Shown here one piece after another: positions 19,501-27,998 of a stretch of 64,000 bases of DNA. A program made the position numbers and the translations under genes. The DNA comes from Thermococcus sp. SY098 (GTDB lineage: Archaea > Methanobacteriota_B > Thermococci > Thermococcales > Thermococcaceae), in assembly GCF_035621495.1 (NCBI RefSeq), contig NZ_CP141821.1, positions 1,702,760-1,766,759 on the forward strand, written 5' to 3'. The first letter of the stretch is position 1. Every line of letters begins with the position of its first letter. The notes under the pieces were generated by a model, which was not told the DNA's origin, did not search any database, and saw nothing but the letters and a program-made list of their open reading frames with translations.

Positions 19501-20358
19501 GTGAAAATCATGTTCGAGTTTATAGAGCACTCTGGAGACGTTATAAAAAAGGTATGGGGCACTGAAACCTGGATTTTTTCAGCACATCCAGAGAATCCAT
19601 CGGTTGTTGAGGTGGGAGATAAGGAGTACAATTTTTTGGATTTGTTGAAAAAACATAAAGAGTACATATTTGGCAATATTGAATGTTCCGATTTCCCAAT
19701 TCTTGTAAAAATAATAGACCCAAATGAAACTCTAAGTGTTCAGGTTCATCCATCGGAGGAAGACGCTAAAAAGCTTGGAGAAAATGATCATGGAAAGGAA
19801 GAAGCGTGGGTAGTTCTCTCGGACAGGGGTTTTGTATATTTGGGTTTTGAGGGCGATTTTTCTGAAGTGGAAGAAGATGTTATCAAAAAGATGCACAGGG
19901 TGGATGTTAAAAGACTGGATGCAATAAACATCCCATCCGGAACATTGCATGCATTAGGTGCAGGTACAAAAGTGCTTGAAGTATCTACAAACTCGAACAT
20001 CACATACAGGGTATATGACTTTGGCAGGGGAAGGGAGCTGCATCTTGATAAAGCGAAAAAGGTTGTAAAGAAAAGAAGCCTGGATGAATTGCTGCTGGGT
20101 TCAATAAGGGATAAACCTCTGAATACAGAATTTTTCAGAATTGAGTATCTGCATTTGAAGGGATCCAAAGAGTTCTTAGTTGATTCATTTGTAATTATTG
20201 TATGCACTGCCGGAAAAGCAAACATTACGGGGAAGCAGGAAAAAACCTACATAGACAGCACAAAGCATGTGCTTGTTCCGGGCTCAATTGGCAGATTTGT
20301 AGTTGAGGGAAATGCTGAGCTTTTCATAATAAGTCCCGGAAAACAGTGTGCAAAATAG
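19501..20358 (+). CDS. manA: Mannose-6-phosphate isomerase, type I
   Basis: A 285-residue cupin enzyme converting mannose 6-phosphate to fructose 6-phosphate. Zinc-site motifs of the bacterial-type short form are visible: VQVHPSEEDA with its His, EEAWVVL with Glu, and GTLHALGAG with the next His; a second cupin lies in the C-terminal third. The start is GTG 19501, or ATG 19510 just inside. It sits between two GH130 genes, feeding mannose derivatives to glycolysis. It differs from the bifunctional ManC at 35130, which also carries a type II isomerase cupin. Confidence 0.88.
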   Translation: MKIMFEFIEHSGDVIKKVWGTETWIFSAHPENPSVVEVGDKEYNFLDLLKKHKEYIFGNIECSDFPILVKIIDPNETLSVQVHPSEEDAKKLGENDHGKEEAWVVLSDRGFVYLGFEGDFSEVEEDVIKKMHRVDVKRLDAINIPSGTLHALGAGTKVLEVSTNSNITYRVYDFGRGRELHLDKAKKVVKKRSLDELLLGSIRDKPLNTEFFRIEYLHLKGSKEFLVDSFVIIVCTAGKANITGKQEKTYIDSTKHVLVPGSIGRFVVEGNAELFIISPGKQCAK

Positions 20359-20370
20359 AAAAGAAAGAGA

Positions 20371-21492
20371 TCATTGGAGAATTGTATGCAGCCATTCCTG
20401 ATCAATAAGCTCGTTATTTATCAGCTTGTCTCTGTTTTCTTTTACATACTCTTCAATATTTTCATTTATCTTTTCCTCGGTAATGCCGTATTCCTCGATA
20501 ACTGAAAGTAGATAGTCAAGGTCAATTTCAAACTTCATTATCCTTGTGTCTGCAGCTCCATACCACCCTTCAACCTTCCCATCTGCCAAGGTTACTCCAC
20601 AGATAAAGCACACTTTTGGCACATCACCTATTATCTCCCAGGGAGTATCGGGAATGCAGAGAGGTATTGGCAATAACTTTTCAATCTTTGGCTCATCTTT
20701 TACTTTTAAGATACCCGCTGTAACCCAATACTGATAGGGGATACTTCTCACGTGGACTGTGAAGAGGTATCTTGAGTTTCCAATGTAAATTGGCTGTGCT
20801 CCAAGTCCAATTTTGTAAACTCCCCACTCATCAAGAGGTGCGAGCAGAATTCTGTTGTTTTTTGGGGGAATTATCCTTATAAGCCTTTCATAAGGTAGTT
20901 TATTTTCTTTAGCTTTGGTATAAAGGGCTTGGGCTTGTTTGAACCCCTCGCTAAAATCTCCATACCATATACACGGTGGTTTGCTCCATGTTACTGGTCT
21001 GTGGATTAGCCAGGGTTTATCTCCAACCAGTGCCGAGTTTTTATCGTCTGGAATATCCACTATTCCAACAAAATAAGCCTCATCTGCTTTTTTTCCGAGG
21101 GAAACTCCGATATAGTCGGTGAAGTTTTTTCTTGATGGGGATTCTGTATCGTTTGCAAGCAATGTTGAATGGGTATGAACCCACCATTCATTAATTTTGG
21201 AGCATCTGTCGTCTTCAAATCCGTAGATGTATTCTTCAATTGTGTATGGAGGATATAAGAAAAATTCCTTTGTCTTCTTAAAATTAATGCCATCCTCTGA
21301 TTCATAGAGGCGTATCCAGGAAGTGTAATTAACATGGTGGGTTGATGTTCTTGCATACAGATAGTATTTTCCGTCTTCCGAGCGGTATATTCCTGGATTA
21401 AAGACCACTCCTCCTTTTTCATCTAAAATTAGCCTTTTCTGGAGTTTATTGCTAAACAACTTTCTGTGCATTTCTACCAATTTTGGATCCAT
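20371..21492 (-). CDS. GH130-like five-bladed propeller protein (second copy)
   Basis: A 373-residue protein related to GH130 but distant from the one at 18418. It has FNPGIYRSEDGKYYLYARTS, GFEDDRC near residues 92-98 in the place of the EDPR motif, then HRPVTW, GAQPIYIGNSRYLF and a closing VEGWYGAADTRI, all corresponding to propeller blades. The change of EDPR to EDDR and the longer N-terminus suggest hydrolysis or another linkage rather than the typical phosphorolysis. ATG 21492 is preceded by GAGGTGG. It faces manA tail to tail with 12 bp between. Confidence 0.72.
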   Translation of the reverse strand: MDPKLVEMHRKLFSNKLQKRLILDEKGGVVFNPGIYRSEDGKYYLYARTSTHHVNYTSWIRLYESEDGINFKKTKEFFLYPPYTIEEYIYGFEDDRCSKINEWWVHTHSTLLANDTESPSRKNFTDYIGVSLGKKADEAYFVGIVDIPDDKNSALVGDKPWLIHRPVTWSKPPCIWYGDFSEGFKQAQALYTKAKENKLPYERLIRIIPPKNNRILLAPLDEWGVYKIGLGAQPIYIGNSRYLFTVHVRSIPYQYWVTAGILKVKDEPKIEKLLPIPLCIPDTPWEIIGDVPKVCFICGVTLADGKVEGWYGAADTRIMKFEIDLDYLLSVIEEYGITEEKINENIEEYVKENRDKLINNELIDQEWLHTILQ

Positions 21493-21963
21493 ATTCCCAC
21501 CTCTCGGAAAATCCTCCTTTGATAGTTCCCATGATGGGCTTTAAACGCCTTTATCATATGCTAAGCCCTTTCATTACCTAATAAACCTTTTTCAACACAC
21601 ATGTGTTTAATTTTTCTGTTGAAATAGTTGATGTATGAAAAGCACACTCTATATGTGTCCTTGTAGTTTGGATTAGAGTTTAGAAATTCAGGAAGCGCAT
21701 ACTCAAATGTCTCTTTTATAGGGGTATGGATACAATTCGGGCGGCGTGATCCTCACCATGGATAAACCTTTAAAAACTTTATACCCATGAGTCTTTCCGT
21801 TATCAATATCTCAGCTCTCTGTTATGCTAATTGGGGATGTCAAAACTCTTTTAATCGTAGAAAAGCTTTTAAACTGGAGAGACTCTCTGAAAAACATATA
21901 AATTGACTTGTAAAAGTGAAAATTAAGCATTTGGAAGCCTACAAAGCAAAGGAGATGGTTGTC
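21493..21963. other. 470-bp divergent intergenic region, GH130-like gene / GH38 gene
   Basis: No gene is supported. It includes CCCATGATGGG (21528-21538), an 11-bp palindrome close to the minus-strand gene start, TTTCAAC/GTTGAAA inverted arms around an ACACATGTGT palindrome (about 21590-21626), and several AT-rich boxes such as CTTTAAAAACTTTATAC (21768-21784). ACATATAAATTG (21894-21905) is the best TATA for the GH38 gene. The size suggests complex control. Confidence 0.45.
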
Positions 21964-24621
21964 ATGAAAGAAAAGATAATTTATTTTCTTCCTCACACAC
22001 ATTGGGATAGAGAATGGTATCTGCCTTTTCAGATATTTAGGGCAAGACTCCTTCATGTAATAGACGTGCTTTTAGAGATGCTTGAGAAATTTCCAGAATT
22101 CAAGTTTAATCTGGATGGTCAGGTAATAGCCCTTGAGGACTACTTGGAGATCGAAAAGGATCCTCAGAAAACTGAAACCTTATTTTCAATGATTCGCAAT
22201 GGAAGGGTATCAGTAGGGCCATTTTATGTTCTTCCAGATGAGTTCCTAATTTCTGGGGAAACTTTTATCAGAAACTTCCTCATTGCACAGAGAGTTTTAG
22301 AGGAACTGTCTTTACCTTCAATGAAAGTTGCATATCTCCCTGATATGTTTGGGCATTCTGCGTATGTGCCGACTTTAATAAGAGGGCTTGGGATGGATTC
22401 CGTTCTTATATGGCGTGGTGTGGGAGATAAATGTCGTGATACAGAGTTTATATGGAGGGGACCAGATGGAAGCGAGGTTCTTTGCATAAACATAATAAGG
22501 GGCTATTGGAATTTAGGAGTTCCCCCCAGTGATTACCATGAATTTAAGAGAATGGTGGAAAAAGAAGTTGAGTTTCTGTTCAAACACTCTCCGAGCGGTC
22601 ACATACTTTTAATGGCAGGAAACGATCATAGATTCCCCTTTCCCCTGTTACCAGACTTCGTTAGAAAGTTGAATTCAGAGGGCTTAAAGTGTAAAATTGT
22701 AACCCTCGATGAATATGTTCAAATTTTGCAGAGAATGGAACTCAGCTTGAAGAAGATAGAGGGAGAAATGCGTGATCCGAAATATGCTCCAATACTTAAG
22801 GATGTTGCTTCAGCTCGTATCCATCTTAAGCAGAGGAGTCATCTAATAGAAAAAGAACTTGTGAGTATCGTCGAGCCACTGAGTGCCATTGCATATATTT
22901 ATAGTCTGCCCTTGGGTTCAGTTTTAGACCTGTTGTTCTATGCATGGAAGCTCTTTTTGAAAACACTTCCCCATGATGACATATGTGGATGCAGCATTGA
23001 CCAGGTTCACAAGGAAATGGAGGTGCTCCAAGATCAGGTTCTTCAGCTCATTAAAGTCATAAAATTAGAGCTTGTGAATAAGATAGCAGGGACATTAGTG
23101 AAAAATGGGACAGAAAATGGAAATCTTCAGCTTTTTGTATTCTCACCCTTTGAAAGGAAAACAAAAACGGTAGTTGAGAAAGAACTCTACATGCCTGAAG
23201 AACTTCCGGAGAATTTACTTGAACGATTAGTGGTCATGGAAAAGGGGAAAAAACTGCCGACAGTTGTTGAATACATACAAGAGAGGGTCTTTGATGGAAT
23301 ACAGGCTTTGAGTAATACATTTGAGGAAGAGTACATTGCAAGATTTCTCACGGAGGAGGCACCTCCTCAGCTGAAAAAAGGAAAAGTTGTAAAAATCAAA
23401 TTTGAGGCGGAGCTTCCGCCAATGGGCTTCAAAACATTTAATATTGAATTTGACAGCGGAATCCTTAGACCAAAGGAGATATCAAAGAATGTCATAGAAA
23501 CAGCATTCCTTAAAGTTAACGTCAATGAAGATGGCACGTTAACAATTGAAGACAGGAGAACAGGTAGGATGTACAGAAACCTCTTCTTCCTTGAAGATGC
23601 AGAAGATGTGGGCGACGAGTACAACTACTCTCCCTCAAAAAATCCTGAAATAATAACAACTCTTGGACAGAAGGCTAAAATTAAACGCATAACGGAAGAT
23701 TCTATTGGATTTTCCGTGGAGGTTGAACATGAACTTAGACTGCCACAATCTTTTGACTTTGAGAGGGAAAGAAGATCCGAGAAGAAAGTCTCAATGCCTG
23801 TTAATATTACATACATAATTTACAAGAGGAGTCCAAGGGTTGACATTAAAATTGAATTTGAAAATATCGCAAAGGATCATAGACTGAGGGTGCATATTCC
23901 ACTTCCAGTGCATGTGGAAACAAATATGTCAGATGATTATTTTGGTATAGTGACAAGGCCCAACAAGATTGAGATTCCGGAGGATCTTTCTCAGTATTCT
24001 GAAGTCCCTGAGTCAAGGTACCCAATGCAGAACTTTGTTTACATCGCGGATGATACTGGTGGGGTTGCTATATCTACAAGAGGGCTTAAAGAATATGAAA
24101 CAATACAGAAAGATGGGGAAGTTGAAGTTGCTCTTACATTGCTGAGAAGCGTTGGTATGCTCTCCAGACCAGGACTACTAACTCGGAGTGAGGATGCAGG
24201 TCCCTCATTTTTAACACCTGAGGCACAGTGTCTGGGAAACCATATTGCAGAATTTTCAGTATGGTTTACAGATAAGCATGACTTGATTGAAGCTTACAAT
24301 TTTTCCAGAAGGTATCAGATTTTTCCTCCGGTATTTTCCATTGGAGGAATAAGGGAAACGGAGATTTCACTCTTAAGTTTAGAGCCAGAATGCCTTATTT
24401 TGAGTTCATTTAAAGTATCTGAAGATGGAGATGGTACTATAATCCGATTTTATAATGTGAAAGACATGGATGTTAATGCAACTGTAAAACTGGGATGGGT
24501 TCCTAAAGAGGTTTGGCTTGCAAACATGGCAGAGAAACCAATCAAAAAGATCAAAACCAATGGAAATATCATTAAATTAAAAGTCGGAGCGAATGAGGTA
24601 ATAACTCTCAAGGTAGTTTAA
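21964..24621 (+). CDS. Alpha-mannosidase, GH38
   Basis: An 885-residue retaining alpha-mannosidase that removes alpha-linked mannose. HTHWDREW at residues 11-18 carries the first zinc ligands, and D127 in PDMFGHSA is the expected nucleophile; HDDICGCSIDQVH near residue 345 is the family's zinc/helix motif. The C-terminal half is the beta-sandwich region of GH38. There is no signal peptide, so it acts inside the cell. ATG 21964 follows AAAGGAGA; the GTG at 21916 lacks one. It ends 36 bp before the Lrp-type gene. Confidence 0.9.
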   Translation: MKEKIIYFLPHTHWDREWYLPFQIFRARLLHVIDVLLEMLEKFPEFKFNLDGQVIALEDYLEIEKDPQKTETLFSMIRNGRVSVGPFYVLPDEFLISGETFIRNFLIAQRVLEELSLPSMKVAYLPDMFGHSAYVPTLIRGLGMDSVLIWRGVGDKCRDTEFIWRGPDGSEVLCINIIRGYWNLGVPPSDYHEFKRMVEKEVEFLFKHSPSGHILLMAGNDHRFPFPLLPDFVRKLNSEGLKCKIVTLDEYVQILQRMELSLKKIEGEMRDPKYAPILKDVASARIHLKQRSHLIEKELVSIVEPLSAIAYIYSLPLGSVLDLLFYAWKLFLKTLPHDDICGCSIDQVHKEMEVLQDQVLQLIKVIKLELVNKIAGTLVKNGTENGNLQLFVFSPFERKTKTVVEKELYMPEELPENLLERLVVMEKGKKLPTVVEYIQERVFDGIQALSNTFEEEYIARFLTEEAPPQLKKGKVVKIKFEAELPPMGFKTFNIEFDSGILRPKEISKNVIETAFLKVNVNEDGTLTIEDRRTGRMYRNLFFLEDAEDVGDEYNYSPSKNPEIITTLGQKAKIKRITEDSIGFSVEVEHELRLPQSFDFERERRSEKKVSMPVNITYIIYKRSPRVDIKIEFENIAKDHRLRVHIPLPVHVETNMSDDYFGIVTRPNKIEIPEDLSQYSEVPESRYPMQNFVYIADDTGGVAISTRGLKEYETIQKDGEVEVALTLLRSVGMLSRPGLLTRSEDAGPSFLTPEAQCLGNHIAEFSVWFTDKHDLIEAYNFSRRYQIFPPVFSIGGIRETEISLLSLEPECLILSSFKVSEDGDGTIIRFYNVKDMDVNATVKLGWVPKEVWLANMAEKPIKKIKTNGNIIKLKVGANEVITLKVV

Positions 24622-24657
24622 AAATTAAAAATTATTGTATTATGGGAGGTGGAATCG

Positions 24658-25110
24658 ATGCCAGACCTTGACGAGATAGATAGGGAAATTTTACTTTTAT
24701 TAAAAGATAATGCAAGAATGTCACTCACGGATATTGCCAAGAAAGTTGGGCTGAGTGTGATGGGGGTTAAAAACAGGATAAAGAAGCTTGAAGAAAGGGG
24801 CATAATCGAAGGATACTCAGCAAATATAAGCCTTTCAAGACTTGGGTATGATATCATGGCATTTGTTGAAATAAGCGTGGAAGCAAGAGTGAGAAGAGAG
24901 GTTGCAGAGGCACTGCAAAAGCGTAAGGAAGTTATAGAGCTATATGAGGTCACAGGGACATGTGATTTTATGGCCAAAATAGTTGTCAGAAACATGGAGG
25001 AGTTAAGAGAATTTCTGGCAATCACTCTGGCTAAGATGGAGGGAATCATATCAACTCAAACATTACTTATAATTAGGAATTACAGAATTAAGTTTGACAA
25101 ATTATTGTAG
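24658..25110 (+). CDS. Lrp/AsnC-family transcription regulator
   Basis: A 150-residue regulator. The N-terminal helix-turn-helix reads LKDNARMSLTDIAKKVGLSVMGVKNRIKKLEERGII (about residues 15-50), followed by the RAM effector-binding domain with VTGTCDFMAKIVV (about residues 95-110). ATG 24658 lies after GGGAGGTGG. Placed between the mannosidase gene and the inositol-type operon, and next to a RAM-only protein, it is the obvious local candidate for controlling the shared AT-rich palindrome. Confidence 0.88.
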   Translation: MPDLDEIDREILLLLKDNARMSLTDIAKKVGLSVMGVKNRIKKLEERGIIEGYSANISLSRLGYDIMAFVEISVEARVRREVAEALQKRKEVIELYEVTGTCDFMAKIVVRNMEELREFLAITLAKMEGIISTQTLLIIRNYRIKFDKLL

Positions 25111-25126
25111 GCAAGAGGTGATCGGA

Positions 25127-25372
25127 GTGAAGGGAATCATGGCATTTCTTTTTATAAAAACTCAACCTAAGAATCGACAGGTTCCTGTTGAAGATGAAAT
25201 ATCCAGAATGAAAGGGGTATTGCATTTATATGAGGTTCTTGGAGAGTACGACATGTGCGTGCATGTTCATGCTGGAACGAGGGAGGAGCTTTCAAATTTG
25301 CTTTACAATATCTCAACTGTTGAGGGGGTTAAAGAAATTACTACAATAATCATATCTAAGAGAATTAAATGA
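25127..25372 (+). CDS. RAM-domain-only protein (Lrp/AsnC effector domain without HTH)
   Basis: An 81-residue protein that matches only the C-terminal half of Lrp/AsnC regulators: IMAFLFIKTQP, then LHLYEVLGEYDMCVHVHAG and VEGVKEITTIIISK. It has no DNA-binding helix-turn-helix. Such stand-alone RAM proteins can form dimers or bind amino acids. GTG 25127 follows GAGGTGATCGGA; ATG 25139 is the alternative. It probably forms part of the same transcript as the full-length regulator 16 bp upstream and may modulate it. Confidence 0.75.
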   Translation: MKGIMAFLFIKTQPKNRQVPVEDEISRMKGVLHLYEVLGEYDMCVHVHAGTREELSNLLYNISTVEGVKEITTIIISKRIK

Positions 25373-25395
25373 AGTTTCAATATTTCTTGGCTTAA

Positions 25396-25414
25396 GTTAA
25401 ATTTTAAATTTAAC
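25396..25414. repeat. 19-bp odd palindrome after the Lrp-type genes
   Basis: GTTAAATTTTAAATTTAAC is symmetric with nine-base arms around one central base. It contains TTAAATTTTAAA, also present in the promoter boxes at 11984 and 25552, so it may be another binding site of the same regulator. It stands 24 bp past the RAM-only gene and could alternatively help end transcription. Confidence 0.5.
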
Positions 25415-25551
25415 ATCGAAAAACCCCAGTAGATTGCATGTTCTCTACTGAAGATATTCCAAAAAATGGATATTTGATGGACAGAGAGATTCCTTAAAGA
25501 ATTTTGATCTACGTATATCTACCTTTAAGTGCGGGAATGTTCTACAGCGTA

Positions 25552-25582
25552 GTTTAAATTTTAAAGAAAATTCTTATATATT
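25552..25582 (+). promoter_or_regulatory. Promoter and putative operator of the inositol-type operon
   Basis: GTTTAAATTTTAAAG (25552-25566) followed by AAAAT and the TATA box CTTATATATT (25573-25582). It matches the ABC importer promoter at 11984-12014 almost base for base. Expected transcription start is near 25600, just before the GAGGTG ribosome site at 25604-25609. Confidence 0.65.
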
Positions 25583-25615
25583 GTTTGTATCTTAAAGCGG
25601 CATGAGGTGTTCACA

Positions 25616-26812
25616 ATGGATGATATGCTGGCTGCTGTTCTGTATGCAAAATGGGATCCGAAACCCGAATATAAGCCCACTCCAAAGGACATTGAAGGCA
25701 AATTGACATACCTTGGAGGGCTTGTATGGAGGTATCCTGAACTTAGGGTGGAGCGTAGACCAATTCCAAAGATCAAAGAGGACGAAGTCCTGATAAAGGT
25801 TAAAGCATGTGGCATATGTGGGTCTGATATACACATGTACGAATCCGACGAGGATGGCTATATTCTTTATCCGGGGCTTACGGCATTTCCCTGTGTTCTC
25901 GGACATGAATTTTCGGGTGAAATTGTTAAGGTTGGGGAAAAGGCATACAATCAGTGGGGAGAAAAATTTGAGGTTGGAACACCAGTAACGGCTGAGGAAA
26001 TGGTATGGTGTGGCTATTGCAGACACTGTAGGGATGGTTATCCAAATCACTGCATCAACCTCCAAGAAATTGGATTCAGCAGGGATGGTGCTTTCGCTGA
26101 ATACATTGCTGTTCCAGCAAGGGTTGTCTGGGAGATAACAGAAATTGTAGAAAGATATGGGGAGAAAAAAGGTTATGAAGCTGGAGCATTAGTTGAACCA
26201 ACCTCTGTTGCGTACAATGGAATCTTTGAAAGGGGAGGAGGTTTTAGACCTGGGGCATACGTGGTTGTATTTGGTGCTGGCCCTATAGGGCTGGCAGCTG
26301 TTGCACTATCTAAAGCTGCCGGGGCTGCCAAGGTTATAGCAGTTGAGATCGCAGAAGCAAGGCAAAAGTTAGCAAAGGAAATGGGTGCAGATGTCGTTAT
26401 TGATCCAACTAAAATAGATTCAGTTTCTGGAAAAATCCTTGAAGTTACACATGGAGAAGGCGCTGATATGTATGTGGAAGCTGCTGGGGCTTTCCCAAAG
26501 ACATGGCCAGCAATTGAAGAGACAATATGGAATGGTGAAAAAGTTAACGCAAAAGTCGTTGCCATCGGAAGGGCTGTAACACATGTTCCTCTTCAATTTG
26601 AAGTTCTGCAGGTTAGAAGAGCCCAGGTTTTTGGAGCCCAAGGGCATTCTGGACATGGAATCTTCCCGAGTGTTATTAATCTGATGGCATCCGGAAAAAT
26701 TGATATGACAAAAATAGTGACCCACAGGTTCAAACTTGAGGATGCAGCTGAAGCATTGAAATTTGCGAGTGAGCAGAAAAGCAACATCGGGAAGGTTTTG
26801 ATAAAGCCCTAA
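25616..26812 (+). CDS. iolM: Zinc-dependent dehydrogenase, IolM-like (inosose dehydrogenase)
   Basis: A 398-residue medium-chain dehydrogenase. Its N-terminus, AKWDPKPEYKPTPKDIEGKL, resembles the Thermotoga maritima scyllo-inosose 3-dehydrogenase IolM as I recall it; that enzyme oxidises 2-keto-inositol to a diketo-inositol. Seen: catalytic zinc motif CGICGSD (65-71) and GHEFSG (96-101), a structural zinc loop CGYCRHCRDGYPNHC (132-146), and Rossmann motif GAGPIGLAA. ATG 25616 follows GAGGTG; ATG 25625 is an alternative. It heads an eight-gene operon with a creatininase-family hydrolase next, the same neighbours as in Thermotoga. Confidence 0.78.
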   Translation: MDDMLAAVLYAKWDPKPEYKPTPKDIEGKLTYLGGLVWRYPELRVERRPIPKIKEDEVLIKVKACGICGSDIHMYESDEDGYILYPGLTAFPCVLGHEFSGEIVKVGEKAYNQWGEKFEVGTPVTAEEMVWCGYCRHCRDGYPNHCINLQEIGFSRDGAFAEYIAVPARVVWEITEIVERYGEKKGYEAGALVEPTSVAYNGIFERGGGFRPGAYVVVFGAGPIGLAAVALSKAAGAAKVIAVEIAEARQKLAKEMGADVVIDPTKIDSVSGKILEVTHGEGADMYVEAAGAFPKTWPAIEETIWNGEKVNAKVVAIGRAVTHVPLQFEVLQVRRAQVFGAQGHSGHGIFPSVINLMASGKIDMTKIVTHRFKLEDAAEALKFASEQKSNIGKVLIKP

Positions 26813-26867
26813 CGTCACTTTTATTCTTTTTTGAGCTTCAGATGTCATGCTAAATGGAGGTGTAAAA

Positions 26868-27962
26868 ATGTCACGTGAAATTCCAAAAGATTTAACATTT
26901 GAGAACACTCCAGTTGGAAAGTTGGAAAAATATATATGGACTGCAAGTGAAGAAGAAATAGACAGGATTTTGGAGGAATTTGGAATTCCAAGTCCGCCTG
27001 AACTGGCTAAGCCGGGAGTCTATATACAAACAACCCCGGGATACAAGGTTTTTGAAGAAGTCAGACAGTGTGATGTTGTGTTGATTCCCATTGGAAGTAC
27101 GGAATTTCACGGCAACCACTTACCTTCGGGGACGGACACCCTCTATGTTACCCAGATAAGTGAAGCCGTGAGGAGATACATGAAGAAAAAAGGAAAACCT
27201 GTAGCGATAACCTGGCCAATAAACTATGGCTCCCATCCCTGGCACCATTACGGAATGCCTGGAACAGTGATAATTGAGGAAGACCACCTGAAGGATTACA
27301 TCATTGATGTTATGCTGGGACTTTGGAACCTCGGCTATAGAAAGCAGATACTCATAAACAACCACGGTCACTTCTGGGTTCTTGAATCTGCTATTCAGGA
27401 ATTTATGAAAAAGTATCAGCTGCCGGGGATATATATTGCTCTTGATTGGCACAGGGCGGCAGGAAAATTCTTCCGAACCAAAGAGAGGGGAGGGGAATTT
27501 GAGACAGACTTTGTTCATGCAGATGAGGCTGAAACGTCAATAGCCCTGCTTCTCTTCCCAAAAGAGATGGTTGATATGGACAAAGCAGTTGATACCACTC
27601 CAAGGGCTTATCTGCCGGATGGCCACTTTGATAAAGCTGTGGATGGTCTGCTGAGACCAATGAGATGGAGCAGTGCTGAGGGTCACATTCCAATTGAGAT
27701 AGTAAATACTCCTGAAGGAGTTGTTGGAAAAGCCACGCTCGCTGATGCAAAAAAAGCAAAACGAGCTATAGCATTTATACTTAAATACTTGGAGCTATTG
27801 ATTGACCAAATCCTTGAGAAATTCCCACCTGGGGAGGTTCCGCCGGTGGAAGAAGTGACCTTTAGAACAAGAGAAGAGATGGAAGATTATCTCAAGCTTC
27901 CGGGAGATGAAGGATGGAAACCGGTTTACGGACTCGTAAAGAGATTGGGGGGGAAGGGCTGA
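26868..27962 (+). CDS. iolN: Creatininase-family hydrolase, IolN-like (diketo-inositol hydrolase)
   Basis: A 364-residue metal-dependent hydrolase. The metal/catalytic motif GSTEFHGNHLPSGTD (76-90) supplies Glu, His and Asp; NNHGHFW and HADEAETS carry further ligands, all typical of the creatininase fold. In the Thermotoga inositol pathway a member of this family opens the diketo-inositol ring to 5-keto-gluconate. ATG 26868 follows GGAGGTG. Context (IolM-like before, dehydrogenase after) is the main reason for the specific call; creatinine as substrate is very unlikely here. Confidence 0.72.
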   Translation: MSREIPKDLTFENTPVGKLEKYIWTASEEEIDRILEEFGIPSPPELAKPGVYIQTTPGYKVFEEVRQCDVVLIPIGSTEFHGNHLPSGTDTLYVTQISEAVRRYMKKKGKPVAITWPINYGSHPWHHYGMPGTVIIEEDHLKDYIIDVMLGLWNLGYRKQILINNHGHFWVLESAIQEFMKKYQLPGIYIALDWHRAAGKFFRTKERGGEFETDFVHADEAETSIALLLFPKEMVDMDKAVDTTPRAYLPDGHFDKAVDGLLRPMRWSSAEGHIPIEIVNTPEGVVGKATLADAKKAKRAIAFILKYLELLIDQILEKFPPGEVPPVEEVTFRTREEMEDYLKLPGDEGWKPVYGLVKRLGGKG

Positions 27963-27998
27963 TCTTCGTTTTTTACTTATATCGTTGGGGGGTCTGAA

